Shown here: positions 31,922 to 43,912 of the stretch, piece by piece | Numbering within the stretch: the stretch's first letter is position 1 | Layout of the letters: the number at the start of each line of letters is the position of its first letter | The notes under the pieces: generated by a model | What the model saw: only the letters and a program-made list of their open reading frames with translations | Databases searched by the model: none | Told to the model about the DNA's origin: nothing | Position numbers and translations under genes: made by a program | NCBI GenBank assembly: GCA_015179045.1 | Contig: WHUZ01000003.1 | Coordinates: 1,984,001-2,048,000 of the forward strand | DNA: 64,000 nt | Direction of reading: 5' to 3' | Source: Kalaharituber pfeilii | Taxonomy: Eukaryota > Ascomycota > Pezizomycetes > Pezizales > Pezizaceae

Positions 31922-34197
31922 CTATTTTATATCGGGAAACGATCGCCTACCTAGAAACGACGCGCATCTTGGCATGCCTCATGAGAAACCATTTTCATAA
32001 TATCTTTGGCAACTTAGATGCCAGTAACATCAAATAAAGTGATATAGATACAATGATGTCGGGACAACATTATCTACATATTCTATTGCCTATATTCAAT
32101 GTCAAGCTCCTGCTATATCAATAAATATGTCAACAGGTCAATTTAACCCCCCTCCCTCTTACGCTCCTATATATTGCCAGTTAAATAGTACTAACATCTA
32201 TGCTCTTATAGCTGCTGTCACTCACTAATGGCCATAGTATATGGTGGCATATGCTATAGGGGGGTAGGATACTTCAAGCTCTATTCGCAAGGCTAAAAGT
32301 GAGCAATTGCAGCAACTGTAGCTGTACCAATTTATACTTAGTTATAATAAATAGAAGGTACAGAGGCTGAACATACTGTTATACACTCTACAACTGCTTA
32401 CAAGATTGATATAGGGCTATCTACACCTTTAGACCATCCTAGTTTACCAGTTGAAGATGATATACTCATTCCCAGCTGATATCTCTAAGAGTATAAGACA
32501 TGCAGTCAAGCGGACTCCTCTAGCAAAAACCCTCACAGCTCAACCAAAATTGCACGAATATGAATTCTGAGAAAGGATTGGATTCCCTGGTGTTTACTTA
32601 TGTAACCCACCATTTTTCCTTGATTTTTTTGCTCTTCTAATAATTTTTTTGTGATATTTTCCGTGTCGAATAGTACTGACAGGTGATACAATGGATGCTC
32701 GGATACATGTCTCATGATTTATGGCAGCCGCTGTCTCACATGAGCCGCAGCTCCCTCGAGCTCTGTATTGATACCCCTAATAGCAATACTCTCGAACTGG
32801 TTTGCTGCTGTCAAACCTCAGATTTGCTTCCTAAACCGAATTACCATTTTAGATATGCCCTCAGCTCGCCGCTCGCAACCCCCGGGCCCAGATATGCCCC
32901 TCAAACCGGCTCGCTGCACACAATCCCTGCCTGCAGATATACCCCCAGGGCCGAATATACCCTCCAAACCAGTTCACCACCGCTCTCAACACTCTAAGTT
33001 AAAGTTAAATTCAGTTGCTGAAGTACTGGCAGTTGTGTAGGCGGCCAGTGGAGCGCGCGAAAATACGAAAAATGCACGCGCATACGAAATGCGCTTATGC
33101 AATGCAAGCGATATGTGAGCCGACGCTGGCAGGCGGCTGTTATGAGTTCACCGCGACTGTAGTATGGAGCTGGTGAAGCGCGCGAAAAATGTGAAAAATG
33201 CAAGCGCATACGAAATGCGCATATACGACGCAAGCAGCAAGTGATATGCGGGCCGACGCTGGTAGGCGGCATCGCAATCGCACAAATGAGTGCTATATGA
33301 GCTACGCAGAAGACTAGCGAGGATCACTACTGAAGTGTCTTTTTGGCCTGGCAGACAGTAACTCTCTGTGTTTACCACCTCCATTACAAACTCTGAGTCA
33401 AGGTTGGAAAAAACTATCATTTGGATGAGTCCTGGATCGAAATTATCTCATTGCTCGACTACGACAGTTGGAGGGTCAGAAAAATGTGAATGATTGTCAT
33501 ATTGACCTTGATTCGGACTCTAATAACTCTCCTGAGTCTTCTGTAGATGGTCCGAACCAAAGTACTCCAACAGATAGGCTTACTACTAATATACTAGAAG
33601 TTAAGGGGGGGGGTCAACTACTAGTGGGAAAGGAGGAAAACGGCAGGCTAGAGGGCAAGGGAGTGGTAAAAGGGGACGAACTAGGGCTGCAAAAGATACA
33701 GACAATAAGATAGTAGTAAAGTCAACAGCATTATCTGGAGCTACTGACTCTCAGCCACCACCACCCCCTCCTTCGACACTTGAGGAAATAATTCAGCAAA
33801 TGCAGCAGCTGCAGCAGCTAGTTTCAGGCCTTGCGAATAGAGCTGTAAGTTATTCTAGCCTATATTGCATATGCTATCCTATACTATAGCCATCAATGAC
33901 TCACTCTTACTATAGGAAAGATAGATATAGACCTATTGATAGATAATATGCAGGAGGTTGAGGAGGGGGGTGGTAATTTAATATTATTAATGCATATATT
34001 GATATAGCAAGTGAACTATTATTGACAGATTTAATACAATATGCTAGAATTATAGTATCAGCTATGCTGTACATATAACTGTTTACTGTAAGCTGCTAGC
34101 ATGTCTGTTGCACGAGATATAGCCAAATGTAGTATCTCCAGCAGGCGTGCCAAGAACGTCATATCCCGGTCGACGATCGTATCCCGATATAAAACAG
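31922..34197. mobile_element. 2.3-kb TA-flanked inverted-repeat element (Tc1/mariner-like), decayed
   Basis: Ends CTATTTTATATCGGGAAACG and the complement of CTGTTTTATATCGGGATACG, flanked by TA (31920-31921 and 34198-34199). Removing the element and one TA rebuilds CCTACTAGTAGCAGCGCC, the sequence present uninterrupted at 13.45 kb. The interior is AT-rich with no convincing transposase. A low-complexity frame around 33468-33713 and a Gln-rich stretch after it may be remains of one. It also contains an R2 repeat block. Confidence 0.82.
33040..33365 (+). repeat. Dispersed repeat R2, duplicated copy
   Basis: Two successive units, each with GCGCATACGAAATGCGC and GCCGACGCTGG, followed by the shared ATGAGCTACGCAGAAGACTA and TGTCTTTTTGGCCTGGC blocks. 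Part of the same family as 11270-11440. Confidence 0.6.
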
Positions 34198-34617
34198 TAG
34201 TAGCAGCGCCTGGTTCGAGGCTATAGCAATCAATATTGTATGATACCGAAGGCCGCCGCCGATTATGTAATCGGTCAAAATTTGGAAATAAAACGAAACA
34301 GAATTTAATTATGCTGCCAGTCTTAATCGCTACGTCTACACTAGCTAGACGACACCAAAAAATTTTTGGATCCGCAACGCAAGAGTGTCGGTAATTACCC
34401 CTCTGTATGTAAAGCAGTAAAAAAAAGTAATATTAGTAATATGATATGAACTCGTTAATATCCTCACATAATAGGGCTTTATTTACTCTGCCTGATGTAT
34501 TATCTAATGCAGTCGAAACTGTTCGCGAATTCTGTGATGTGCAGCATTTTTCGACCGCTGCCAGAATTGCGCTTTTAACTCGTCCATTACGCTGAATTAG
34601 TATTTGTATATAAATTT

Positions 34618-35369
34618 TGTTACGGGCGTGAGGGGCTAGGCTCCGGTGGGCGCTGGAAGGCACCGGATGTTACGGCTACGGAGGAGTGTATACGGCGGGT
34701 CGGAGTCGCTACGGAGGTTTGGATACGGCGGGTCGGAGTCGCCACGGAAGTGTATATACGGCGGGTCGGAATGGGCAGCTGTTTTGCCTTCTCTTCCTCT
34801 AATACTTATCTGCTTGCCAACGGAAATCATATTCAGGCCCATCTTCCTCAGTATCACTAATGATTGGAAAGAAAACTACACTCCAGCACCCAAAAGCTAG
34901 TCTATTCATCACCTTGATCCAGTCTCCTGTTTCTGTGATTAGATCCTTCTGAATATCAATCTCTATTATGTTGAGATCGTGCCTGTGCATACTTGGTAGT
35001 ACACGCGCACTGGCGCCAAGAGGCCTGCCAAGACCGCACTAGTGCGCGTTTGTGTTTGCCTCTTGAGTGAGTTAATACGGTACTAATGCATGTGCGTATA
35101 TTAATAAAGCTTTCGTAAGTAGAGTGCATGCATCAAGCTGCCAGGGTTTCGAATGACACACACTTCCGTAGTACTACCCTATCTAAAAAATGCGAGAATC
35201 AACAGCCAAGCCTAACGGGTGATCAGTCCGGTCAGTCAGCATTGGTCTTATGTTCGATTTCAGGGTAAGCGTTATCCCCTTGGTGGGTAAGTCTTCACCT
35301 TAGCCGTGACAGCTAGTAGTAGTGGAACCCTTGCCCCTTGGCGGGTAAGTTTCCACCTTAGCCGTAACA
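34618..35369 (-). mobile_element. Solo LTR (family L1), minus orientation
   Basis: Starts TGTTACGGGCGTGAGGGGC and ends CCTTAGCCGTAACA, with the exact 5-bp duplication aattt at 34613-34617 and 35370-35374. Matches the reverse complement of the LTR at 57592-58329 near both ends. The middle (about 34770-34985) differs and may be a conversion tract or an old insertion. Contains tandem GGAGTCGCYACGGA units. No internal region is attached. Confidence 0.88.
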
Positions 35370-36022
35370 AATTTATGATAGGTTGCTACCGTAGCAGAGC
35401 ATATTTTGCTTTTTTCAGTTCCCCCCCCTGCAACTGTGCTTCAGCCTCAATAGTCCGAGCCGCATCGCAAGAGCAAACTGTTTAACTTCTTGCCGCCATC
35501 GAGAATTTACAGTGTGCACGCAAACAATTTTTCTGACGAAAGCATAAGACGTACCACACCAACAGAGAGTAAAGTTATTTACGAGACGAGTAAGTCGAAA
35601 TAGGATTTTGTTATGACTCGGAAACAATGACTAAGCTGTGTTTACACACAGCATGAGTTCCGCAGCAGCCTCAGCTTCTACCAGTGCCTCCAGGCCCCTT
35701 ATCAATAGCAACCAGAAGGGCCAAGTAATGTTAAATCAAGCTATCAACGGCTTTACTCAATTACTTACCCCGCAACAAAAAGCCACGATCCAAAATGGGC
35801 CAGCTCCCGAGCGAGAACAGATCTGTGAATTGACAACTGAAATCGCCGATAAGATCCTCCTCAAATTCCAGGCCAAGAAATATGTTCGTAGAGTCCAGCA
35901 ATTTCTTGAGATTCTTCAACAATATTCCCCCATTATAGACACATTCGTTTCAAGCGAGCCAAAGGTAGCTGCCTTGGTTTGGGGCGGGGTGAAGCTTCTT
36001 ATATTTGTAAGTTTATGTAATT

Positions 36023-36390
36023 TTTTTTTTTTTTTTTTAAATCACGTAACCCCGCTTGCAGCACTAAGCCATGGCAGGGTCCCTGGGCAAGCCCTCAAAG
36101 CCCGGAGACAGGCTTAACAAGTAACAAAGAAAGACTACATACACATCCCCGTTCCACCCCCCCCTCTCCCCTTCTAGAAACCTGATTTCAGAAACTTCCA
36201 AGGTGGTCTTCTGGTTTCTACATCGGGGAGGCTCCCCTATAGCTCTCCACCTCTCCCCTCTCCTTCCTGTCTCCTCTCCTTCCTCCACACCTTCGCATCC
36301 CTGAACGAAAATTTCTTGTTGCATTACGTCATCTCTCGTCCTTATGAATTCCCGACCCAGGTCGAGGAATCGTGTGCTTCTAAAATCTGG
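36023..36390 (-). mobile_element. LINE family B copy in NLR intron 1
   Basis: Exact 14-bp duplication aagtttatgtaatt at 36009-36022 and 36391-36404. The minus strand reads a short coding remnant (VQGCEGVEEGEETGRR), 3' UTR, family-B tail and poly(A). It sits wholly inside the intron, leaving donor GTAAGT and acceptor TTTCTAG intact. The upstream 3' part resembles 54490-54680. Confidence 0.92.
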
Positions 36391-39239
36391 AAGTTTATGT
36401 AATTCCTCAGGCTGTTCATTGCATGGTGCACATATAGCTAACATTTATTGTTTCTAGACGGCACTCAATTACTTCCAGTATTTCTCAAAACTAACGGCAT
36501 TACTGGAACGAATTGGAAAGCTTGTTCCAATTTTCGACAAATTCGAGGAGCTATTCGATAGCAACCTCAAACTTAAGGATGCTGTAGCCGAATTCTGGGC
36601 AGTGGCTATATCTATCTTAACCAAGGCATTCGAGTTCTTACGAAAAGGAGGTAGGCTATTCAGACTTCCGAATATATCTTTAGACTATATGTTAATCCTA
36701 TATCATAGGCTACAAGCGTTTTCTCTACTCCGTGATTAGCCCTTTTGATACTGAATTCCAAGACCTTGAAGCCTCATTATGTTTCCAGCGCAGAGTTATT
36801 ATGGACCTTGTACATCTTGCATCAGAAGAAGCAAGCCATAAGATGCGTCAACAGATATCGCTTTATGAATTTAAGAGTGAGCAATGGATGCTGCAGCAGG
36901 ACTTAGCAAGTAAAGGTTGGTAAATTGCACGTCATGCTCCCCAAAAATATATTAATATTTTCGCATTTAATATAAAGGTGTTGTGTGTAGAGCAAAGGCG
37001 CCGAGCATTAGTGGATGCAATCTCGGATTTTGACTACACGACTACTTTCTCGAATGCACGCATGAGAAAGCATGAAGGTACTGGGAACTGGCTTTTCGAG
37101 TCGCCAGAATTTATACAATGGGTCGAACAATATCACGATGCCCCTGCCATAATATGGTGTCATGGAATTCGTACGTATCCCTAATACAATATCAGTTTAC
37201 CTTACGATTATAAATAGTTGCTTATTGTTCTGGAATATTTAGCCGGATCAGGTAAAACAATCCTCACAACTGCGGTAATTGACCAGTTGTTTTCTGGACC
37301 ATTGTTGCAAAATCGCCATGACACCTTTATTGGCTACTTCTTTTGTGACTTTCATCACCATCAATCATTGAAGGTTCAGACACTGTTACAGAGTCTAGTA
37401 AAGCAAATACTTCGCACTTTTGTTCACAAAATCTCACCGGAGATGGAACAGGAATTGTCGAAATTCTGCAAAGGACAGTGAGGGTACCGAGGCTCCCCAA
37501 GCAATGATAAGTGGTTCGACCTATTGCAGCTAGCGGCCTCTCTTTCATCACACTTATATATTTGCATAGATGGCATTGATGAATGTGAGCAGGAAGATCA
37601 ATGCCAGATCATTGAGTACCTCAGAAAACTAGTCACACCGAAACCTGGTAGCAGTTCGGGCTCAGTAAGTGGGGATGAGCCCGCACAAGGCTACTGCAAG
37701 AAACTGTTTCTTTCCTGTAGACCTGAGATCCCGATATCGAGACTCCTCGCCCTGCAAAATTCAACTTCATTACTAGCCGAGATTTCGTTATCTACACCAG
37801 AGTTGGTTCGTCCAGAGATTGAAAATTATATCGTGAAAACAATAGATGAACGGATTCGGCAGGGAAGACTTGCGTTCCGTGAAGCTTCAATGAGGCAAGA
37901 AATAACAACCTCCCTGCTAAGGGGTGCAGAAGGAATGTACGTAACTTGAATTCACCAAAACGACTGGCTTCAATGGTTCTGACTTATATATGACTGTTAT
38001 TATAGGTTCCTTTGGATTTTCTTTCAAATTGACGACATTTGCCTAAGGAATAATGACAACGCCATTCGTGAAGCATTGAAATCATTACCAAAGGGTCTAG
38101 ATGAAACTTATGCTCGAATCCTTGATAGGATATCCACTCGTGATCCAGAGGTCGCTGTCAAGGTATTCCAGTGGGTTGCTGGTGCTAAGCGCCCATTGGC
38201 AGTGCACGAGATTGCGGAGGCAACAGCAATCGAGCTGACGGACACCACGTGGGACGATGTGCGCAAGAAATATCCGACTGACACCTTCAAAGTTCTAGAA
38301 AATAGTGCCAATATGATAATCGTGAATGACAACGACACAATTCAGTTTGCTCATTCCTCTGTCTGCAAGTTCCTACAGTCGTCAAAGCTGCAATCAGGGC
38401 CCTATCGAACGTTTTATCTGGACATGGAAGGTGTCAATACTTATCTAGCGCAGATCTCCATTATCTACCTAACATTCCCTGAATTCGGTCAGTTTGTATC
38501 TGATAAGTCTGCAAGTCAGAACGATCAGAGGACAGTTGCATGCAAACCACTGCCCAATTGTCCTATTCAATTGATACCTGCGATATTCAACCAAGAGAGC
38601 TCTAGTACGATCGGCCAAATCTCTCAGTTGGTGGCAAGACAACGTCAAAAGTCTTCAACGTCGAAGGTTCAACTTACGCGGCAGGTACACCTAGCGTCCA
38701 AGAAAACATTTACCACAACGTATGTATTGCTTTCATACTTCGCCTCATATTGGCTTGCCCACTGTGAGGAGGTTGTCACATTGCTTGCAACCGAAGCAAA
38801 CTGGGAACGCAAACTTAACGACCTCTGTTTCCGCCCCCAGCTTCCAGAAGAACATCTACCTTGGCAGCTTCCAAAGGATACCCGAGTGTCGTCATCCCAA
38901 GACGTAGACCCTTATCAGCGCCCGTTTACATGGGCAGTGGAACACAAAAACCGAACTGTTATGGGACTAATTGAGAGAAAGGTCATTAGCAGGAAGAGCT
39001 CCACGGACCTTGGTTCAGTGATCCTTCATAATGGCTCAGTCTTCGAGTTGCCTAAGGAGTTTACTGACCATAGTGGGCACGCGTTTGCCGGCCGCAAAGG
39101 TAGTTTCCTTACAGCGGTCCCCTCTATGGTAGCAATCGTGCGCGGCTATGCGAAAGCCTTTGAATTCATTCTAGACATCTGCCCCGTGGATCTAGGAGAA
39201 CTAGCAATTCCATTCTTGATTGCTTGTGAACTTGGGCAC

Positions 39240-40700
39240 CTCGACCTTGTAAAGGTAACTCTGCGCCGTAAGGTTGATCTCACCGTCCGGAGCAATCTTG
39301 GCCAAACAGGACTGTCGTTGGCATCGAAAATCGGCTGCAACGCGGTTGTGCAGCTGCTTCTTCAGCGCCAGGACGTCGATATCAATTCAAAGGACAACTC
39401 TGGCCGGACCCCACTATCATTGGCAGCTGAAGGTGGGCACCATGCTGTTGTGCGGCTGCTTCTTCAGCACCAGGACGTCGATATCAATTCAAAGGACAAC
39501 TCTGGCCGGACCCCACTTGATGGGGCAGCTGAAGGTGGACACGAGGCTGTTGTGCGGCTGCTTCTTGAGCGCAAGGATGTCAATGTCTATGGGATGGCCA
39601 AGCCCGACCGGACGGAACTATTATTGGCAGCAGCCTCACGTGGGCACGAGGTTGTCGTGCGAGTCCTTCTGGAGCGCAAGGATGTCGACATCAATGCAAA
39701 GAACGACTCTGGCTGGACCCCACTATCCCTGGCAGCTGAAAGCGGGCACGAGGCTGTTGTGCGGCTGCTTCTTGAGCGCAAGGATGTCGACATCAATGCA
39801 AAGGATGGCCTTGACGGGACCCCACTATGCCATGCAGCTGAAAGGGGGCACGAGGCTGTTGTGCGGCTGCTTCTTGAGCGCAAGGATGCCGACGTCAATG
39901 CAAAGGGCAATTTGGCTGGACCCCACTATCCCTAGCAGCTGCAAGTGGACACGAGGCTGTTGTGCGGCTGCTTCTTGAGCGCACGGATGTCAATGTCTAT
40001 GGGATGGCCAAGCCCGACCGGACGGAACTATTATTGGCAGCAGCCTCACGTGGGCACGAGGTTGTCGTGCGAGTCCTTCTGGAGCGCAAGGATGTCGACA
40101 TCAATGCAAAGGACGCCTCTGGCCGGAACCCATTATCCCGGGCAGCTATAAATGGACACGAGGCTGTTGTGCGGCTGCTTCTTGAGCGCAAGGATGTCGA
40201 CATCAATGCAAAGGATGGCCTTGACGGGACCCCACTATGCCAGGCAGCTGAAAGGGGCACGAGGCTGTTGTGCGGCTGCTTCTTGAGCGCAAGGATGTCG
40301 ACATCAATGCAAAGGATGACTCTGACAGGACCCCACTATCCCGGGCAGCTGAAAGGGGGCGCGAGGCTGTTGTGCGGCTGCTTCTTGAGCGCAAGGATGT
40401 CGACACCAATGCAAAGGACTGCAATGGCTGGACCCCACTATCCCTAGCAGCTGCAAGTGGACACGAGGCTGTTGTGCGGCTGCTTCTTGAGCGCAAGGAT
40501 GTCGACATCAATGCAAAGGACGACTCTGGCCGGACCCCACTATCCTGGGCGGCAGCTAAATATGGATCCGAGGCTGTTGTGCGGCTGCTTCTTGAGCGCA
40601 AGGATGTCGACATCAATGCAAAGGACAATTCAGGCCAAACCCCACTGTCATTGGCAGCGAAAAATGGGCACAAGGGTGTTGTGAGACTGCTAAGGAATAA
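39240..40700 (+). repeat. Ankyrin-coding tandem array, 102-bp units
   Basis: About 14 units of 102 bp, most almost identical at DNA level around GTGCGGCTGCTTCTTGAGCG and AAGGATGTCGACATCAATGC. A block of about 410 bp with the distinctive GMAKPDRTELLLAAASRGHE unit occurs twice (from 39590 and from 40000), showing higher-order duplication. Such near-identity suggests ongoing gene conversion or unequal exchange. Confidence 0.92.
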
Positions 40701-41125
40701 ATAGAGTACAGGTACGCTGCTTAGGGCAAGCATACTAGTCTAAATCTAAGTGATTGGAAGGATGACAGGTGAACAGCTAACTATTGACCTTCTTTTTGAC
40801 AATATAGCATTTACGGCGAGACAGTTGTACTTGGAGAGCCGATTATATGTTTTTCAAAGCGGAGGAAATTAATGTCTTTATAATATGTCCAAAATATACT
40901 TTTTTTACCGTGTTTTTTAGGCTGGCGTAGTTGTAGTATTGCTGAGTTATATTGATGAGTATAGTATTACTATTATAAGAAGCTATATGTATGCAGGAGT
41001 AAATACCACTTGAAATATAGTTATGCACGCACTGGTACCAACTTTGTGTATATTCGTATCATTTATACATATCGATCCTGGCTATTGGATCGACCACCTT
41101 CCATTAGTCTCGTAGCCATACCTTC

Positions 41126-41199
41126 TCCCTGCCATAGGCTGGTAGCCTGTATGCGGGGTTACGTGAATAAAAAAAAAAAAAAAAAAAAAAAAGTAGCAG
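41126..41199 (+). mobile_element. LINE family B, minimal tail
   Basis: CTGCCATAGGCTGGTAGCCTG, ATGCGGGGTTACGTGA and poly(A). Imperfect flanking similarity (gtagccataccttc at 41112 and gtagccagaccttc at 41200) suggests a target duplication. Boundaries are less certain than for other copies. Confidence 0.65.
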
Positions 41200-41724
41200 G
41201 TAGCCAGACCTTCCATGTAGTTCAACCAACTTTGACTTCACGCACTCGATGGAGGGAGTGCATGCGTTTCCTTTGCGCATATCATGCATTTGCGCGCTTG
41301 ACTTGCATTTGTCCAATTTCTTTGCAAAGTACGCCTACATATGTCGCCAACAGATTATTATTGTTGTTGACATCCGCTTTCAAAGAAACAGATATCCAAG
41401 AGAAGTAGGGATGGATTTATGTCCTTCTAATGCCGCCCCACTGGACGGTGTTTGAGCATCCTGGTCGTCGTTGCTTATCAAGTAGCTTATACCGATGCTG
41501 CGTGCATACTCGAGTGTGTGCTTTGAGGGGAAAAGGAGAATAAAACGTAGAACCTGGTACCCAGGTAGTTGACAGCCGGCGTTGGTCTCTTTTTGGGGTG
41601 GATATTCCCCAAAATTGCGCGAGCGCTGAAATATTTTTTTTAAAAAAAAAGAAAGAAAGGGGTTAGAATTGGTCGCATGAAGGGAGCAATAGTCAGCGTA
41701 ATCAGTTAGCGTCTAGCTCCAAGA

Positions 41725-41807
41725 CCTTAAGCCTGCCTCCGGGCTTTGAGGGTCTAGACCCAGGGGCCCTGCCTTGGCGAACAGCTGCATGCGGGGTCAC
41801 GTGAAAT

Positions 41808-41832
<25 letters not shown>
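41725..41832 (+). mobile_element. LINE family B, short 3' tail
   Basis: Exact 10-bp duplication agctccaaga at 41715-41724 and 41833-41842. Contains CCTGCCTCCGGGC, GGCGAACAGCTGCATGCGGG, GTCACGTGAAAT and poly(A); no coding part. Confidence 0.9.
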
Positions 41833-41838
<6 letters not shown>

Positions 41839-41842
41839 AAGA

Positions 41843-43372
41843 TTAAAGATGGCATGAGACTAAGACTAGGGAATAATATTACCTGGAGCAGTTCTATCCA
41901 AAGGGCCTGCCTTGCCATCTGAATGTTCTGCACCCTGCCTCGCCGCCCCTTCTCACCCTGCCTCGTCGGGAGCAAAGAGCTGCTATCTGGGAGCGGAGGG
42001 AATGGCGTGACGTTGCTGGTACGACAGGCGAGAATTACTTTCCAAATTGGGAAGTCCCGTCCACGGCCCCGGTGCCTCCACCGTCGACTCGCACGCTTTC
42101 ATCTATCGATCACCCTCTGTTCTCCTCTTCCACAGATCCACCCAACGTGACCTGCATTTCTTACTTTTTGACTTCTCTCCACTACCGATACTCTATACCT
42201 CGGATGCGTATTTGTTGACCTTGCGGCTCTCTTACTCTTGCTGGCTATGAGCCTATGACAACTGGATGTACATCTCGCCTGCAGCTGGAATAGACGCCGT
42301 TAGGGACTGCAACGCTGCCTTTCTGCTCCTCTACTCAAATTCAAAGCAGCTGCAGTGCAGCTGGACATTGAAAGAATTTACCAAGACTTCATGAGACACC
42401 TGAGTATTTACAATATGCGAGATGTAAGGCTCTATTGGGTCGTGCCTACTTCAGGAGATCCGGTGCCTTCGACGCCTCAAGCTCTGGGGGTGACAGTGGT
42501 GCATAGGGGTCCCCCTAAGCTGCTAAGCAAGTGCTTGAATTGTAGCGTACTCCCGGCAGAAGCATTCCTCATCCGTGGCTATGAAGGGCAAGTCAGGGGA
42601 AGAATCACAGTACAGGCTCGATCACAGTCCCCGTCCTCTAGCTACATCGCAAATCATAATCCTCGCTATGTCTAATATAGAGGACCTAAGGGTAGATATA
42701 GCTGCAATAAGAGAAATACCCGTAGCATTTCAGTGGTTAAGATTTTCGAGATAAAGTGCTCTCTGGTGGAACGAGGTGCCATCAATGGGGGACGGCTTGA
42801 GCAAGCGGGTGGCTGATCTCTAGAAGCTCAAAAGGAAGAAGCCAGGACCATGACCGCAGTGCTGGAGGCTGCACCTCGTTGGCAGCAAGAAATGGCTGCC
42901 GTTGAGGAGGGACATGGTCAAAGAATGGAAGCACTACGCCAGAACCTCAGCAACAATGACACAAAGCTGAAGTGGTTACCGCTTGAGCTGGCAGAGGTTC
43001 CAGACGTTAAGCAAATGTGGTGAACAGTGAATTATCATGAGTCTGCATTGATAAAAAAAAAAAAAATGAGTCTGCATCTACAGTAGGTCCTGTAATCTAG
43101 CGTTCTTGGGCTGGCCGACAAATTACCTGAGAGAGAGAACGCTGCACCGACCTCGCCTGGTGGCCAGCTCTGTAGCCTTCATGAATCGTATCGGTATCAC
43201 AGAAGCTCACGAGGTTCGCAACTACAAAGCAATGCGCCACAGTCACGGGAGAACGGGAACCGCCAACTGGACAGCTGGCATCATGGTGCTCGCAGCCAAT
43301 ATGCAGGTATAAAAAAATAAAACAAAAAAGTATGCATGGTAGAAAAGAATCAGAATCACTGTGCGAAAACTC
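41843..43372. other. No recognised gene
   Basis: Mixed-composition sequence with one 106-codon open frame at 42355-42675 that shows no recognisable domain. Nothing else was found. Confidence 0.4.
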
Positions 43373-43532
43373 CACTATTTATAAGGAAAACTTTCCACAT
43401 GCGAGCACGAGAAGGTTTTACAGTATTCGCGAGGGGACAGGATTCGCAATCGCACTATTTATAAGGAAAACTTTCCACATGCGAGCACGAGAAGGTTTTA
43501 CAGTATTCGCGAGGGGACAGGATTCGCAATCG
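43373..43532. repeat. Perfect 80-bp tandem duplication
   Basis: Units 43373-43452 and 43453-43532 look identical. Each runs from CACTATTTATAAGGAAAAC to GGACAGGATTCGCAATCG. A GACCAGAACAGG directly after the second unit matches the end of the 17.3-kb inverted-repeat element. Confidence 0.92.
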
Positions 43533-43595
43533 GACCAGAACAGGTACTGGTGATACTGGAAAATGCATGCCAAGCGCTCAGACAAGGCCGACTTA

Positions 43596-43759
43596 CCTGT
43601 TCTGGCCCACCGACGAACATTTTCTGGTTCGCGAACCGGCCGGCCCCGTGAAAAACATATGGTGTTTTTCACGGGGCCAGCCCAGCCACGAACGAACACC
43701 TGGCCCAGCGGCGAACATGAATGTATCTCGATGTACCTATATGTAATATATATACACGC
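43596..43759 (+). mobile_element. Truncated second copy of the 17.3-kb inverted-repeat element
   Basis: Begins CCTGTTCTGGCCCACCGACG and follows 17312-17480 closely, including the hairpin (43642-43678). Cut off by the family-A LINE poly(T) at 43760. No right end was found in the window. Confidence 0.85.
43642..43678. other. Conserved hairpin of the inverted-repeat element
   Basis: Same hairpin as 17378-17414 (arms GGCCCCGTGAA and TTCACGGGGCC). Confidence 0.75.
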
Positions 43760-43912
43760 TTTTTTTTTTTTTTTTTTTTTTTTAATATCATTAATCGCTG
43801 GCCGCCCTACGGGCTATGGCGATGTGCTATGGATTTATAGAGAAAATAGTCACTAGAATCAGTCCCCCCCTTCCCCTGAACGACCGTAAACGTAGCTAAA
43901 AGAAAATTAACG

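Larger units (their letters stand above)
35653..40704 (+). pseudogene. Fungal NLR: N-terminal STAND domain, NACHT, ankyrin repeats
   Basis: Exons 35653-36006, 36458-36650, 36709-36915, 36991-37170, 37243-37936 and 38006-40704 join in phase at GT-AG introns (36007-36457 holds a LINE; the others are 58-75 bp). The N-terminal domain contains LVWGGVKLLIFTALNYFQYF, typical of DUF7708-like fungal STAND proteins. NACHT follows: P-loop PGSGKT spanning the 37170/37243 junction, FCDFHHHQS and Walker B LYICIDGIDECEQ. A helical region leads to about 14 ankyrin repeats of 34 residues. Four breaks are seen: in-frame TGA 37479-37481 in the NACHT domain, a frameshift near 39908, one near 40255 (four G where other copies have five), and the LINE in intron 1. 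The product would sense non-self or pathogen cues in the cytosol; this allele is probably inactive. Confidence 0.85.

Noticed and set aside
33468..33713. 81-codon frame inside the TA-flanked element
   Set aside because: Low complexity with no DDE or helix-turn-helix motif visible; at most a remnant of a transposase.
37482..37533. A 52-nt intron (GTGAGG...CAG) to remove the TGA in the NLR
   Set aside because: Splicing there would bring TAG into frame immediately after the junction, so the TGA is more likely a real nonsense change.
42355..42675. 106-codon open frame on the plus strand
   Set aside because: No recognisable domain, no splice context and AT/GC use like its surroundings; not supportable as a gene.
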